Positions 41,000 to 49,125 of a DNA stretch of 64,000 nucleotides are shown here, one piece after another (within the stretch, counting starts at the first letter, position 1; the number at the start of each line of letters is the position of its first letter). Where the stretch lies: assembly GCF_000171235.2 (NCBI RefSeq), contig NZ_ABEA03000188.1, positions 1 to 64,000 on the forward strand, read 5' to 3'. The stretch is from Geminisphaera colitermitum TAV2 (lineage in GTDB: Bacteria; Verrucomicrobiota; Verrucomicrobiia; Opitutales; Opitutaceae). The notes under the pieces are model-generated. The model was not told where the DNA came from. It searched no databases and saw only the letters and a list, made by a program, of their open reading frames with translations. A program made the translations under genes and the position numbers.

Positions 41000-42418
41000 T
41001 TATTTTTTCGCTGGTTCGAGAGAGTAGCCGTCCTTGCGGTCGATCATGGTCCAGCCGGTGGCAGCGATTTGGGCGCGGAGGGCGTCGGCGGCGGCATAGT
41101 TTTTTTGTTGTTTGGCGGTCCAGCGTTGCTCGGCAAGGGCGGCGGTTTCAGCCGGGATTTCCGCGGGGGGGGGGGGGGGGAGGGGAGTGAGGTCGAGTCC
41201 GAGGGCTTGCTGAATGACGCGATCGAAAGCGGCAAGGTCGCCGTGGTGCGCGGGGCGGTGGTCGTAGCTGTTGATTTCGCCAAAGAGCGCGCCGAGGGCG
41301 GCGGGGGTGTTGAGGTCTTCGCGCAGGGCGTTGAGGACGGCGTCGAAACGGGTGCTGGGCGCGTGGTCGGGTTTGAGTCCGCGCTTGACGAGCGAGTCTC
41401 GGAAGTGGCGGAGCGTGGCGAGGGCTTTTTCGGCGGCGTGGAGGGAGTCGAGCGTGAAGTTGAGTTGCTTGCGCGGGTGTCCGGCAAGGAGCGCGTAGCG
41501 AAGGGCGGCGGGGGTGTGGCCCATCTCGCGGAGTTGGTCGAGGGTGTAGAGGTTGTTGAGCGATTTGCTCATTTTTTTCCCGTCAACGAGGAGGTGTTCG
41601 CTGTGATACCAGTGGCGGGCGAAGAGGGTGCCGTTGCAGCACTGGCTTTGGGCGATCTCGTTTTCGTGATGGGGAAAAAGAAGGTCCACGCCGCCGGTGT
41701 GCAGGTCGATGGTGTCGCCGAGGTGTTTTTTGCTCATGGCACTGCACTCAATGTGCCAGCCGGGACGGCCTTGTCCCCAGGGGCTGGGCCAGAAAACGTC
41801 GCCATCCTCGGGTTTGCGGGCTTTCCAGAGGGCGAAGTCGGAGCCGTCTTCTTTTTCGTCGGAATCGTGCGCGGCGGCCGGGGCGGCATTGCCGGAGGCA
41901 AGGGCGGAGCCGGGTTTGAGTTCGCGTTCCTTGACGCGGGAAAGGGCTCCGTAGCCGGGAAAGGAGTTGACCTTGAAATACACGGAGCCGTCGGCGGCGC
42001 GGTAGGCGTGGCCTTTGCGCTCAAGGATGGCGATCATGTCGATTTGTTCCGCAATATGCGTGGTAGCCGCGGGTTCGACGTGGGGCGGCAGGCAGCCGAG
42101 AGCGGTGCAATCGGCGTGGAATTTTTCGGTCCACTGGAGGGTGACGTCGGCTAGCGGACGTTTCTCTTCGCGTGAGCGGCGGATGGTTTTGTCGTCCACG
42201 TCGGTGAGGTTGCGGACGTGGCGCACGCGGTCAGGGCCAAATTCGATTTCGAGGAGGCGGCGGATGAGGTCGTTGACGACAAAGGTGCGGAAATTGCCGA
42301 TATGGGCCGGGGCGTAAACGGTGGGACCGCAATTATAGAAGCGAAAAAACCCGTCGGCGTGCGATGGAGCAAGTTCGCGGGCTTCGCGGGAAAGGGAGTC
42401 GTGGAGACGGATGGACAT
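41000..42418 (-). CDS. cysS: Cysteinyl-tRNA synthetase
   Basis: 472 aa from MSIRLHDSLSREARELAPSH. Class I synthetase with zinc/HIGH region FYNCGPTVYAPAHIGNF, WHIECSAMS and KMSKS in VDGKKMSKSLNN. The C-terminal helical domain contains a poly-Pro linker (LPPPPPAEIP) encoded by a run of 16 G on the plus strand (41165-41180). That run is a potential slippage site inside an essential gene. The ORF-track start upstream would run over the provirus boundary and is rejected. Confidence 0.94.
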   Translation of the reverse strand: MSIRLHDSLSREARELAPSHADGFFRFYNCGPTVYAPAHIGNFRTFVVNDLIRRLLEIEFGPDRVRHVRNLTDVDDKTIRRSREEKRPLADVTLQWTEKFHADCTALGCLPPHVEPAATTHIAEQIDMIAILERKGHAYRAADGSVYFKVNSFPGYGALSRVKERELKPGSALASGNAAPAAAHDSDEKEDGSDFALWKARKPEDGDVFWPSPWGQGRPGWHIECSAMSKKHLGDTIDLHTGGVDLLFPHHENEIAQSQCCNGTLFARHWYHSEHLLVDGKKMSKSLNNLYTLDQLREMGHTPAALRYALLAGHPRKQLNFTLDSLHAAEKALATLRHFRDSLVKRGLKPDHAPSTRFDAVLNALREDLNTPAALGALFGEINSYDHRPAHHGDLAAFDRVIQQALGLDLTPLPPPPPAEIPAETAALAEQRWTAKQQKNYAAADALRAQIAATGWTMIDRKDGYSLEPAKK

Positions 42419-42497
42419 GGAGCGGATCGGTGTGCGTGAAAGGAAACCGTTAACAGGTTTCACAGCATGGCGTGAAGGGGATTTTATTAGACTTCTT

Positions 42498-42525
42498 ACA
42501 TCGCACAATAGGCATTCCGTAAGAT
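42498..42525. other. dif-like attachment site, left (attL)
   Basis: 28 bp: ACATCGCACAA, TAGGCA, TTCCGTAAGAT, in the XerC-arm/centre/XerD-arm order. It shares 15 identical bases (CGCACAATAGGCATT) with the site at 61555-61582. The right arm is the poorer match to dif (TTATGTTAAAT), as expected for a hybrid site. Confidence 0.72.
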
Positions 42526-42588
42526 AATAATAATTAGTATGTTGCGATACTGAATGCTCCCGATTGGTATTTTGTAACCCATTGAAAA

Positions 42589-42810
42589 TCAACATGAGGA
42601 CTGCCCCCCTTTCTTTCGTGGGTGGTACCGGCGAATTTCGGCCAGAACTTCCCACACTTTTTCAGGCGGAACACCCGCCAGTTCGTTTGCGAACGTAGAG
42701 ACCAGCGCATTGCTGGACGAAAAACCTAGTATCCCGGCCATTGTATCCAAACGGACACGACATGAAGCCGTCAGAATGATTTTATATTGGTCCTTGACCT
42801 CTTCGCTCAT
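42589..42810 (-). CDS. Small provirus protein next to attL
   Basis: 73 aa from MSEEVKDQYKIILTASCRVR, whose ATG overlaps the upstream stop as ATGA. The pattern suggests a ribbon-helix-helix-like or small alpha/beta fold (RVRLDTMAGILGFSSSNALVST), but no firm call. It is the last gene of the group leading to attL. Confidence 0.6.
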   Translation of the reverse strand: MSEEVKDQYKIILTASCRVRLDTMAGILGFSSSNALVSTFANELAGVPPEKVWEVLAEIRRYHPRKKGGQSSC

Positions 42811-43211
42811 GCGCTTCGCTCCCATTTCCATCCGAGGTATTCATCCAAAAATTCCCATGCCCAGCGCGTGCGGCGGGCACGGCCAATGCCACCGTTGGAA
42901 CGGGCGGCGCGCTCGAAATTCCGCCAGCCACTCACCCGCAACATGGTTTCCAACGCGGCCACACTGCGCGGATGCAAAACGTGCTCACCCACGCGTAATT
43001 GAAGAATGGATACATTGCTTTTTGCCAATACTTCCAGCCGCGAAAAGAGGCGAGCGGACGAGCGGAAAACCTCTCGCCCCCTCGCCTCTGTTACCAGAAC
43101 CACCGGCACAGGGAGCCGGAGAGTCAACGGCACGTCGTCACTGGCGACCGCAGCGCCCGGCGTGGGGGACGCCGAACGGTGAAAACGGGCGTATTGGCCG
43201 GGGGATGGCAT
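42807..43211 (-). CDS. Provirus protein, unknown
   Basis: 134 aa from MPSPGQYARFHRSASPTPGA. A basic C-terminal half has LRVSGWRNFERAARSNGGIGRARRTRW. The middle VILQLRVGEHVLHPRSVAALETML looks helix-turn-helix-like, so DNA binding is possible. Tightly packed between its neighbours. Confidence 0.6.
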   Translation of the reverse strand: MPSPGQYARFHRSASPTPGAAVASDDVPLTLRLPVPVVLVTEARGREVFRSSARLFSRLEVLAKSNVSILQLRVGEHVLHPRSVAALETMLRVSGWRNFERAARSNGGIGRARRTRWAWEFLDEYLGWKWERSA

Positions 43212-43212
43212 G

Positions 43213-43491
43213 TCAGCTGATCCGAGTGAATTTGCCGTCACTCTTTTTGATCCAGAATATCAAATCTTCCGCCCGATATTGGTTGGAATTTCCGTGAAAA
43301 CGGTAATCCCCAAAATCGTCAATCTGGCGGATTTTAAAGGCATAGGGTTTGTTGTCATCGCCCAAGCCTTGGCGGTAGTATTTGGACGATTTCTTGATCG
43401 TCGCAAACAGAGTGAAGGGACCACTGGTAAAGCCGACCGGCTTAAGGTTGGCTGTTTCATCAACGGGGGGGATTTCGGTTTGTGTGCTCAT
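43213..43491 (-). CDS. Small provirus protein (possible ssDNA-binding-like)
   Basis: 92 aa from MSTQTEIPPVDETANLKPVG. A beta-rich, aromatic and basic body (FTLFATIKKSSKYYRQGLGD, GDYRFHGNSNQYRAEDLIFWIKK) would suit nucleic-acid binding. A rolling-circle replicon needs a single-strand binding protein, but the call is only a suggestion. Confidence 0.5.
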   Translation of the reverse strand: MSTQTEIPPVDETANLKPVGFTSGPFTLFATIKKSSKYYRQGLGDDNKPYAFKIRQIDDFGDYRFHGNSNQYRAEDLIFWIKKSDGKFTRIS

Positions 43492-43606
43492 TGTCTTTTT
43501 GTCGGGTTGTTTTGTCGGTATTGTGAGTTTGGATACTAGCGGAGAACCGCCCTCGCGCCCGGCCAGCCCCGACAAAAGGACTGGTCGCGGGCGCGGAGCG
43601 GGGAAA

Positions 43607-44098
43607 TCAGACCCCGGTGGCGGGTTGGGCCGTTTTCCCGTCATGGGCTGACGGGGCCACCGGGGAAATTGGGTAAAGTTCGGTCTCGACGGGGTGGAAT
43701 CCGGCCTTTCTCAACCGGCGATGAATGCCGAGGATTCCGGCACGCAAATACTTGAGGGGGATGCGCTCTCCCGCCGTGACGGTAATGCGTAAATCGTATT
43801 CCGCGGTGGGACCTAACGCAGTCACGTTACGTAACCCGCGAATCTGCTTAAGCATGCAATGTACATGCGGGTGAATCCACTTTTCTATCTCACTCGGCTT
43901 GGCAACATAACGAGGACGCGCTTTGGCGCGTGTTCCGGTATCCTTGAGCTTAATCTGGGCATCCCAACCTTTGCGTAATCGGGCGTTGATCCTGTTTATC
44001 CGTTGAGTCAGCCCGGCTTTGGCTTTATCGCGGCTGGCGAGTTCGGACGCTTGCGGGCGTGTTTCGGTGCGGGGGGATGATTTGTGTTTTTGGCCCAT
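43607..44098 (-). CDS. Basic provirus protein, unknown
   Basis: 163 aa. A strongly basic, Ser/Thr-rich N-terminus (QKHKSSPRTETRPQASEL) is followed by KPSEIEKWIHPHVHCMLKQI and YDLRITVTAGERIPLKYLRAGI. HPHVHC looks like a metal-type His motif but is not in a Rep context. It is divergent from the next gene across a perfect palindrome, so this may be regulatory. Confidence 0.55.
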   Translation of the reverse strand: MGQKHKSSPRTETRPQASELASRDKAKAGLTQRINRINARLRKGWDAQIKLKDTGTRAKARPRYVAKPSEIEKWIHPHVHCMLKQIRGLRNVTALGPTAEYDLRITVTAGERIPLKYLRAGILGIHRRLRKAGFHPVETELYPISPVAPSAHDGKTAQPATGV

Positions 44099-44110
44099 GT
44101 ATCACATGTA

Positions 44111-44132
44111 ACGTTAAAAACGTTTTTAACGT
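44111..44132. promoter_or_regulatory. Perfect 22-bp palindrome between divergent provirus genes
   Basis: Two head-to-head copies of ACGTTAAAAAC and its complement form an uninterrupted 22-bp palindrome. It is centred in the 55-bp gap between the leftward gene ending at 44098 and the rightward gene at 44154. A likely operator for a dimeric regulator controlling both directions. Confidence 0.7.
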
Positions 44133-44153
44133 CAATCATGTTTTAAGGGCAGG

Positions 44154-44654
44154 ATGATAAAAGGCGTTATGAATCCATCACCTGAAAAGCTAGATTCCCG
44201 CCTCGAACTTCGCCTTTCAACAGACACGTTCGAGATCCTCAAAAAAATCCATGTGTTGCATAAGATTCCACCCCAAGAACTACTTCGAGGGCTGGCGGAT
44301 GGTGTAGCTGATTTTTTTAAGCAGCACAAATTTTTCCAATTCCCCGCCGTGATCCAACCGGCGCATTTTCTAAATCAGGAAAGCAAAACAGATGCCCCGT
44401 CGATCATCACGCGTGCAGGATCGGAGATGCAGGATCCTTTCGTAACTACGGTCAGTGATGAAGATTCCGAGGGCCAACCAACGGATCATGTCCAATCTTA
44501 CTCCCGAGGGCAGATACCAACCGCTGAATTTGAGAGTAAGCAGCGCCATGCTATTTTGAACAGACGGAATCAATCCAAAAAATCCCGCGATTTTAACAGG
44601 CATCAACAGATGCTTGCCGACAAAACAGCAGGGAAAATTCCTGCCAAAAAATAA
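44154..44654 (+). CDS. Possible ribbon-helix-helix regulator
   Basis: 166 aa; ATG 44169 is an alternative start. The N-terminal LDSRLELRLSTDTFEILKKI, then HKIPPQELLRGLADGVADFF, matches a strand-helix-helix pattern. The C-terminal two thirds are hydrophilic and basic at the end (KKSRDFNRHQQML). One of only two rightward genes in the provirus and next to the palindrome, so it is the best candidate for its repressor (inference). Confidence 0.55.
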   Translation: MIKGVMNPSPEKLDSRLELRLSTDTFEILKKIHVLHKIPPQELLRGLADGVADFFKQHKFFQFPAVIQPAHFLNQESKTDAPSIITRAGSEMQDPFVTTVSDEDSEGQPTDHVQSYSRGQIPTAEFESKQRHAILNRRNQSKKSRDFNRHQQMLADKTAGKIPAKK

Positions 44655-44670
44655 CCGAAGAACCCATCAA

Positions 44671-45030
44671 ATGAGCGAACTGACCCCCGACGACGATCAT
44701 ACCGATGAAGAAATCGAGGATGCAAAATCCTTGGCGCTGTTACTGACCGAATTTGTTAGCCGAGGAAACCAGATGCCGTTTGCCTTTGATGAAAAATGGA
44801 AACGTGACGCGCTCATGCTGTCCGAAATGTCGGCAAAACTTTCCCATCCTGAACAACTTTCTGGGGATGAGCTTTATGATGTTGTTGATGCGTCGATGGC
44901 TCCCTTTGGCAGATGGGCAGAGCGATATCCATTACCCTTTTTGAGCAAGTTCGATTACCCTTACGAAACGTTCAGCTTTGATCCTTTTGACGGGCTAAAT
45001 CTCCCCTTGGATTTCCCGGACAACTACTGA
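44671..45030 (+). CDS. Acidic provirus protein, unknown
   Basis: 119 aa from MSELTPDDDHTDEEIEDAKS, with a very acidic N-terminus and an aromatic C-terminus (FDYPYETFSFDPFDG). It might mimic DNA or bind a basic partner. It follows the putative regulator by 16 bp and converges on the structural operon. Confidence 0.55.
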   Translation: MSELTPDDDHTDEEIEDAKSLALLLTEFVSRGNQMPFAFDEKWKRDALMLSEMSAKLSHPEQLSGDELYDVVDASMAPFGRWAERYPLPFLSKFDYPYETFSFDPFDGLNLPLDFPDNY

Positions 45031-45186
45031 TTGCCTCTATGACGCAGCCGGCGTGACAAGCCGGCGCCCGGTCACGATCGAGCGGTCACGATGCCGTTGC
45101 CGTGACTGACCAGGCACGCGACTCCCGCGGCAAGTCACGCGCAATATCCAGCCGCGTCATTTCCGGCGCACCTCGATACGGATCGA

Positions 45187-45213
45187 CAAAAAAGCCCGCC
45201 GTGGCAGGCGGGC
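45187..45213 (-). terminator. Terminator of the long leftward provirus operon
   Basis: On the minus strand GCCCGCC, a 6-nt loop, GGCGGGC and TTTTTT, just after the MazF-like gene. It closes the structural operon. The remaining 45031-45186 spacer holds only GC-rich inverted words. Confidence 0.85.
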
Positions 45214-45241
45214 CGGGAGAGGGCAGGGGAGGGGAAGCGCG

Positions 45242-45586
45242 TCAAAGGCGGAATGCCGCGGTAATCTTGCGCCTGATGGCTTGTTGTCGGGCCAGTGCGA
45301 CTCGCCCCGTTATGCTCGAAATTCTTGCGCGAGGGATGACATACATAAAGCTGCAACAGACGAGGGTAAGCCTGTCCAATCCGTCCGCGCCGTTCAGCAA
45401 CACTTCATCTTCCTGCGCGGGGATTGCCGGGCGTTTGCTCGTGCAATAGAGAACGTTGAGGCGGTGGGCCTTGTCCGATTCGCTGTATTCTTTCGGTGAG
45501 ATAATTACGGCATGATGCTCGTCTTTATCTTCCGAGTTAATACGCACTTTGACAATATCCCATTGGCGCAAGGTGGTGTTTGTCAT
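45242..45586 (-). CDS. MazF/PemK-like protein
   Basis: 114 aa. LRQWDIVKVRINSEDKDEHH, AVIISPKEY and a C-terminal SSITGRVALARQQAIRRKI fit the SH3-like MazF/PemK fold, whose members are usually mRNA-cleaving toxins. No classical antitoxin is adjacent. The upstream gene overlaps it by ATGA but looks membrane-anchored. It may be an addiction module part or a co-opted nucleic-acid binder. Confidence 0.55.
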   Translation of the reverse strand: MTNTTLRQWDIVKVRINSEDKDEHHAVIISPKEYSESDKAHRLNVLYCTSKRPAIPAQEDEVLLNGADGLDRLTLVCCSFMYVIPRARISSITGRVALARQQAIRRKITAAFRL

Positions 45587-45858
45587 TCCGGGAAAAACTC
45601 ATCCGCACCGTTTATCATGCGCAAGCGTTCATCAGTGAGTTTGATCGCCCCCTCTGGCAAATGCTCAATGGGAACAATTTTGCGTGCGACCTTGGCGCGG
45701 CGCAGCACAGGGCGGCGTTTGGCTTTGGGTGCCGGGCGTGGAAGTGTAGCAGTGCTCATATTCGCAGACTGTGAGCGGGAACGGCGGGTTGTCCAGCCTG
45801 CGACTGCGACAACCCCAGCGAATCCGGCGAGGGCGGCTAACATGTGCGCAGGCTTCAT
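45583..45858 (-). CDS. Membrane-anchored basic protein
   Basis: 91 aa from MKPAHMLAALAGFAGVVAVAG. One N-terminal membrane helix, a basic linker (RPAPKAKRRPVLRRAKVARK) and an acidic end (LTDERLRMINGADEFFPE). The basic part could contact viral DNA under the internal membrane. Confidence 0.55.
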   Translation of the reverse strand: MKPAHMLAALAGFAGVVAVAGWTTRRSRSQSANMSTATLPRPAPKAKRRPVLRRAKVARKIVPIEHLPEGAIKLTDERLRMINGADEFFPE

Positions 45859-46166
45859 TTTTTGCGTTTTATCAGAGCATAGACGGCTCCAATGGCAAAC
45901 AGCGTGCCGCCTATGATACCATAGGCTTTTTTCCAATTTCCGAACAGCCTGTTCAGCGTCGGATTCACTGGCTGGCCGAGCCCGTCGTATTTAATCGCCT
46001 GCCCGCGCAACACAGTCGGCACGCCAACCACAGCGATTGCGGCGATAATTGCAGCCAGCCATGACATTGCGCCGCCGCTGATTTTCCGCATGACGATGGC
46101 AGGGAGGGCGATTGCCGCGAGAAATGCCCCAGCCCAAGCGGCAGCATAGGAGTTAAGGTAACGCAT
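45855..46166 (-). CDS. Multi-span membrane protein
   Basis: 103 aa from MRYLNSYAAAWAGAFLAAIA. Three hydrophobic segments are visible (N-terminal, MSWLAAIIAAIAVVGVPTVL, and IIGGTLFAIGAVYAL). A candidate component of the virion's internal membrane, like the small PM2 membrane proteins. Confidence 0.6.
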   Translation of the reverse strand: MRYLNSYAAAWAGAFLAAIALPAIVMRKISGGAMSWLAAIIAAIAVVGVPTVLRGQAIKYDGLGQPVNPTLNRLFGNWKKAYGIIGGTLFAIGAVYALIKRKK

Positions 46167-46167
46167 G

Positions 46168-46362
46168 TTACTTCCCTCTTTTGTGGCGGGAGACTTTGCG
46201 GCCTGCGAGGGTGTAAACGTTGCCGCGCTTGCGACGGGCGCGTTTCTTCGCGGTGGCGTAGCCGCCCGCGCGTCCAACAATGGCGGCGGCGCGTTTGCGC
46301 GTGGCCGGTTTAGCGAGGGGGATGCGGCGTTTCGTTCCCTTGGCTTTGGTGCGTTTTTTCAT
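46168..46362 (-). CDS. Very basic DNA-condensing-type protein
   Basis: 64 aa with ~40% Lys+Arg, including KKRTKAKGTKRRIPLAKPAT and ATAKKRARRKRGN. It resembles histone-like or protamine-like virion proteins that neutralise packaged DNA. Confidence 0.6.
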   Translation of the reverse strand: MKKRTKAKGTKRRIPLAKPATRKRAAAIVGRAGGYATAKKRARRKRGNVYTLAGRKVSRHKRGK

Positions 46363-46555
46363 GGCGAGAAATTGGGAGAGAGGGGGAGGGGGGGGGCATG
46401 GCTTCGCGCCGCCATTTCCAGACCAGATAAGCGATGCCTAGCAATCCGCCGATGGCGGCGATGATGCCGTTGATGTGATCGAGTGTGAGGCTCGCCGTCG
46501 CGGGAACAGCGGCGGCGATGCAGTCGGCGAGTTTGGTGCGGAGGGCGGCAAACAT
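46310..46555 (-). CDS. Small membrane protein
   Basis: 81 aa with one helix (HINGIIAAIGGLLGIAYLVW). The 3' end overlaps the basic-protein gene by ~50 bp. The C-terminal Pro-rich tail comes from a poly-C run (46380-46397), so its exact end may vary. Confidence 0.5.
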   Translation of the reverse strand: MFAALRTKLADCIAAAVPATASLTLDHINGIIAAIGGLLGIAYLVWKWRREAMPPPSPSLPISRHEKTHQSQGNETPHPPR

Positions 46556-46557
46556 GG

Positions 46558-46971
46558 TTACTTGGCTTTCTTTTTCGGTGTTGGTGCCGGTGTCGGTAGG
46601 TAAGGGCGAATCAGCACGAACACGTAAGCGACGATGGCTCCGCCGATCACCCAGCGAAGCCAGACGGGGATGCTGCCGAGAATGCCCTTCCCAACGGTGT
46701 CGATTGCGGTGTTGATGCGGACGGGGAGTTCCTCAACGGACTCAGCAATTGCGGAGGGGACGCGTTCCGCCATCGTGGACGTCAGCTTGGTTCCAGTCAC
46801 AACGTTGCCGAAAATGGCATCTATGTTGGCGGCGGCCTCTGTCTCGGTGATCAGGCCGTCCTCTTGTTGCCGCTCCACGATTCCCGCCATTCGCGCTGCG
46901 TTATTTTCCTGCGCTTGGAGCGCGTCTGTGGTCCCTGTGGCCCAGCCGACTATCTTTGTCCACAATGTCAT
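46558..46971 (-). CDS. C-terminally anchored virion-type protein
   Basis: 137 aa: helical N-terminal two thirds and a C-terminal membrane helix (IPVWLRWVIGGAIVAYVFVLI) followed by a basic tail (PTPKKKAK). Like other tail-anchored proteins of this operon it may sit in the internal membrane and face the capsid. Confidence 0.6.
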   Translation of the reverse strand: MTLWTKIVGWATGTTDALQAQENNAARMAGIVERQQEDGLITETEAAANIDAIFGNVVTGTKLTSTMAERVPSAIAESVEELPVRINTAIDTVGKGILGSIPVWLRWVIGGAIVAYVFVLIRPYLPTPAPTPKKKAK

Positions 46972-46995
46972 CGTTTTGGTCTCCTTTATTCGTAG

Positions 46996-48120
46996 TTAAT
47001 TAATCAATACGCGTCCCCAAGAAATTTCAAAGTCGAGTGTCAGCGTGTGGTCACTGTCCTTGGTTTGGGGCTGGTCAAAGATGATACGGAAAATGGGGTA
47101 AAAGGTCTGGTAATCCCACCAGCCGAAACCGGCGCAACGGACGACAGCAATGTTGCCGTCGTTGATGGTGAATGTGGCGCGGTAGGTGTAGCGGCGACTT
47201 CCGCCGATGTAATTGGCGCGGATGGGTTCGACGGTTTTGACGGTGCCGGTGAGCGAGCCCGCGCCGGATTCGAGATGCGCGGCTTTGTGAATATCCGTGG
47301 AATCAGACACAAAAACCGGAATATAATAATTATACGCGTTGCAGGGGTGGAAGCGATGATTCCAGTTGAGATTTTCCAACTGCTGTTTGCCTCCGCCTGC
47401 GATCCATGCGGGAAAAGCGATGTTTTCGGGGGCCAGCGGTGAGACCGTGATGGCGAGTTCGAGAACGATCTTGAGTTGCTGGCCTGAAACCAGCGTGACA
47501 CCCCCGGCAGCGAGCACGTCGCGGCCAAAGAGGTTGCCGCCCGCTCCGTTCCAGCGCGACCAGCCGACTTCCTGAATGGTGACCTGTTGCGAGACGGCGG
47601 CGAAAACAAAGGTGCGTTTTAAGACGATTTTGCCGTCCAGAAGGTTGACACTGTTGTCGTCTGCTCCGGTGCCGAGCGTGGAGGTGCGCATGTATTCTGC
47701 GGCAAGGCCGGTCTGGTTGACATACCAAACGGTGCCGGGGGTGGGGATGGCGGAGGTGCGGGCCGTGGCAACGGTGACAGTCGTGGTGTCGGTGTACGCC
47801 TCAATGGGCATTTCTTCGCCGGTATCCAGTTTTAGGAGACGTCCGGCATCCTGAGCGACGAAGAAACCGGCAGAGGCGGTGACGGTAGTGCCGTTTTGGG
47901 TGAAGGTGACTTCACCGCTGGCGCGTTTGGTGGGATCGGTGCCTTTTCCGGCAACAGCGTAATTGACGACTTCATCCCAGCGATAGGAGGCGATGTCTTC
48001 GAGGCCGCGGTTGAGGATGAGGTTGCGGCGCCACGGGCGGGAGTCGGCAAGGGTGCCGTCCGGGTTGATCACGTCGATTTGGTAGCGGATGGCCGCGCCT
48101 TGATGTGAATGGATTTTCAT
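46996..48120 (-). CDS. Large beta-rich structural protein, candidate vertex/receptor protein
   Basis: 374 aa from MKIHSHQGAAIRYQIDVINP. Predominantly beta: GEVTFTQNGTTVTASAGFFV, TVTVATARTSAIPTPGTVWY, GGSRRYTYRATFTINDGN. No signal peptide. Resembles phage receptor-binding or spike proteins more than enzymes. It is the largest structural candidate besides the MCP, so an equivalent of PM2 spike P1 is plausible (inference). Confidence 0.6.
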   Translation of the reverse strand: MKIHSHQGAAIRYQIDVINPDGTLADSRPWRRNLILNRGLEDIASYRWDEVVNYAVAGKGTDPTKRASGEVTFTQNGTTVTASAGFFVAQDAGRLLKLDTGEEMPIEAYTDTTTVTVATARTSAIPTPGTVWYVNQTGLAAEYMRTSTLGTGADDNSVNLLDGKIVLKRTFVFAAVSQQVTIQEVGWSRWNGAGGNLFGRDVLAAGGVTLVSGQQLKIVLELAITVSPLAPENIAFPAWIAGGGKQQLENLNWNHRFHPCNAYNYYIPVFVSDSTDIHKAAHLESGAGSLTGTVKTVEPIRANYIGGSRRYTYRATFTINDGNIAVVRCAGFGWWDYQTFYPIFRIIFDQPQTKDSDHTLTLDFEISWGRVLIN

Positions 48121-48755
48121 GCGTCTGCGTTTGCGGGTTGGGCTTGATATAAAAATGCGGTGACTGCGGTTTTTTGCGAAAGGGGGTGTGCGGCGGAGTA
48201 ACGGCCAGCGGTCTGCATGGCCGCGCCTGCAAAGCCGGTGCGTTGCGCGGTGGCATCTGTGTGCGCATCGGTGGGCATGGGTTCGTAAGTCCACGCGGTT
48301 GCGCCGGTGCGTTGTGTTGTGGTGTCCGTGCGGGACAGAGGAGGGGAGGGGGTGTAAGCGCCCCATTTGATGCCGAGGGTGCGGGCGTCTTCCGTGATGA
48401 GAGGGCGTCCGTCCTCAGTGACGAGGATTACGGGCCGGATGCCGGTACGTTGCGTGGGGGGGACGGTGCAGGGCAGGGTAGGGGAGGGGGCGTAACCGCC
48501 CCATTTGATGCCGAGGGTGTGGCCGTTTTCCGTGATGAGAGGGCGTCCGTCTTCAGTGACAAGTATCACGGGCCGGATGCCGGTGCGTTGCGTGGGGGGG
48601 ACGGTGCGCGAGGTGACGGCAGTCAACTCATAGAGCGTGCCGGTCAACGCGGTGCGTTGCGTGGTGGCGGGCCGGTGATAGGGAACGCCACGGCGCGGTC
48701 CCACCCACAGGAGGGGCGTCGGGATGCGTTGAGTCTGTGCCTGCTGAAAAATCAT
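48117..48755 (-). CDS. Repeat-containing structural protein
   Basis: 212 aa from MIFQQAQTQRIPTPLLWVGP. It contains two near-identical ~43-residue units (TQRTGIRPVILVTEDGRPLI, then TLGIKWG) and at least four short TTQRTG/A modules. The duplication is also clear in DNA (48361-48470 versus 48482-48600). A modular, recombining fibre or adhesin-like protein is likely. It overlaps the previous gene by ATGA. Confidence 0.6.
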   Translation of the reverse strand: MIFQQAQTQRIPTPLLWVGPRRGVPYHRPATTQRTALTGTLYELTAVTSRTVPPTQRTGIRPVILVTEDGRPLITENGHTLGIKWGGYAPSPTLPCTVPPTQRTGIRPVILVTEDGRPLITEDARTLGIKWGAYTPSPPLSRTDTTTQRTGATAWTYEPMPTDAHTDATAQRTGFAGAAMQTAGRYSAAHPLSQKTAVTAFLYQAQPANADA

Positions 48756-48759
48756 CCGT

Positions 48760-49119
48760 TTACGGCGTGGGAATGGCGCTTTCGGCGGCGGCTTTGACGG
48801 CGAGGGGAACAAGACCACCGATAACTTTCGTCATCTCAGCGAGGGACTGTGCTTGCGCGGCATTTGCGGCCCCTGCGCTGTCCATCACGGTTGATGCGTC
48901 GGTTTTGATGGAAGCGGCGCGCAAAACGTAATCTCCAGCGACAAGTTCCAGTTTCTCAGCGGCCATGTTTTTCGGAAGCACAAGCTCAACGCTTCGTCCC
49001 TCCGGTGTTGAGAAATGCAACCGTGTGGCGGCGTCGCTAGCGTTGGTTCTTTGAAAGGCCGCGCAGCCGGAAAGGACGGCGAGCGCGGCGAGTAGTGTGA
49101 TAGTGAATACTATTTTCAT
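48760..49119 (-). CDS. Lipoprotein
   Basis: 119 aa with a lipobox (LLAALAVLSGC). The mature part carries FSTPEGRSVELVLPKNM and a C-terminal hydrophobic helix (IGGLVPLAVKAAAESA). It could act in lysis (spanin-like) or superinfection exclusion. Confidence 0.6.
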   Translation of the reverse strand: MKIVFTITLLAALAVLSGCAAFQRTNASDAATRLHFSTPEGRSVELVLPKNMAAEKLELVAGDYVLRAASIKTDASTVMDSAGAANAAQAQSLAEMTKVIGGLVPLAVKAAAESAIPTP

Positions 49120-49125
49120 TTTTGG

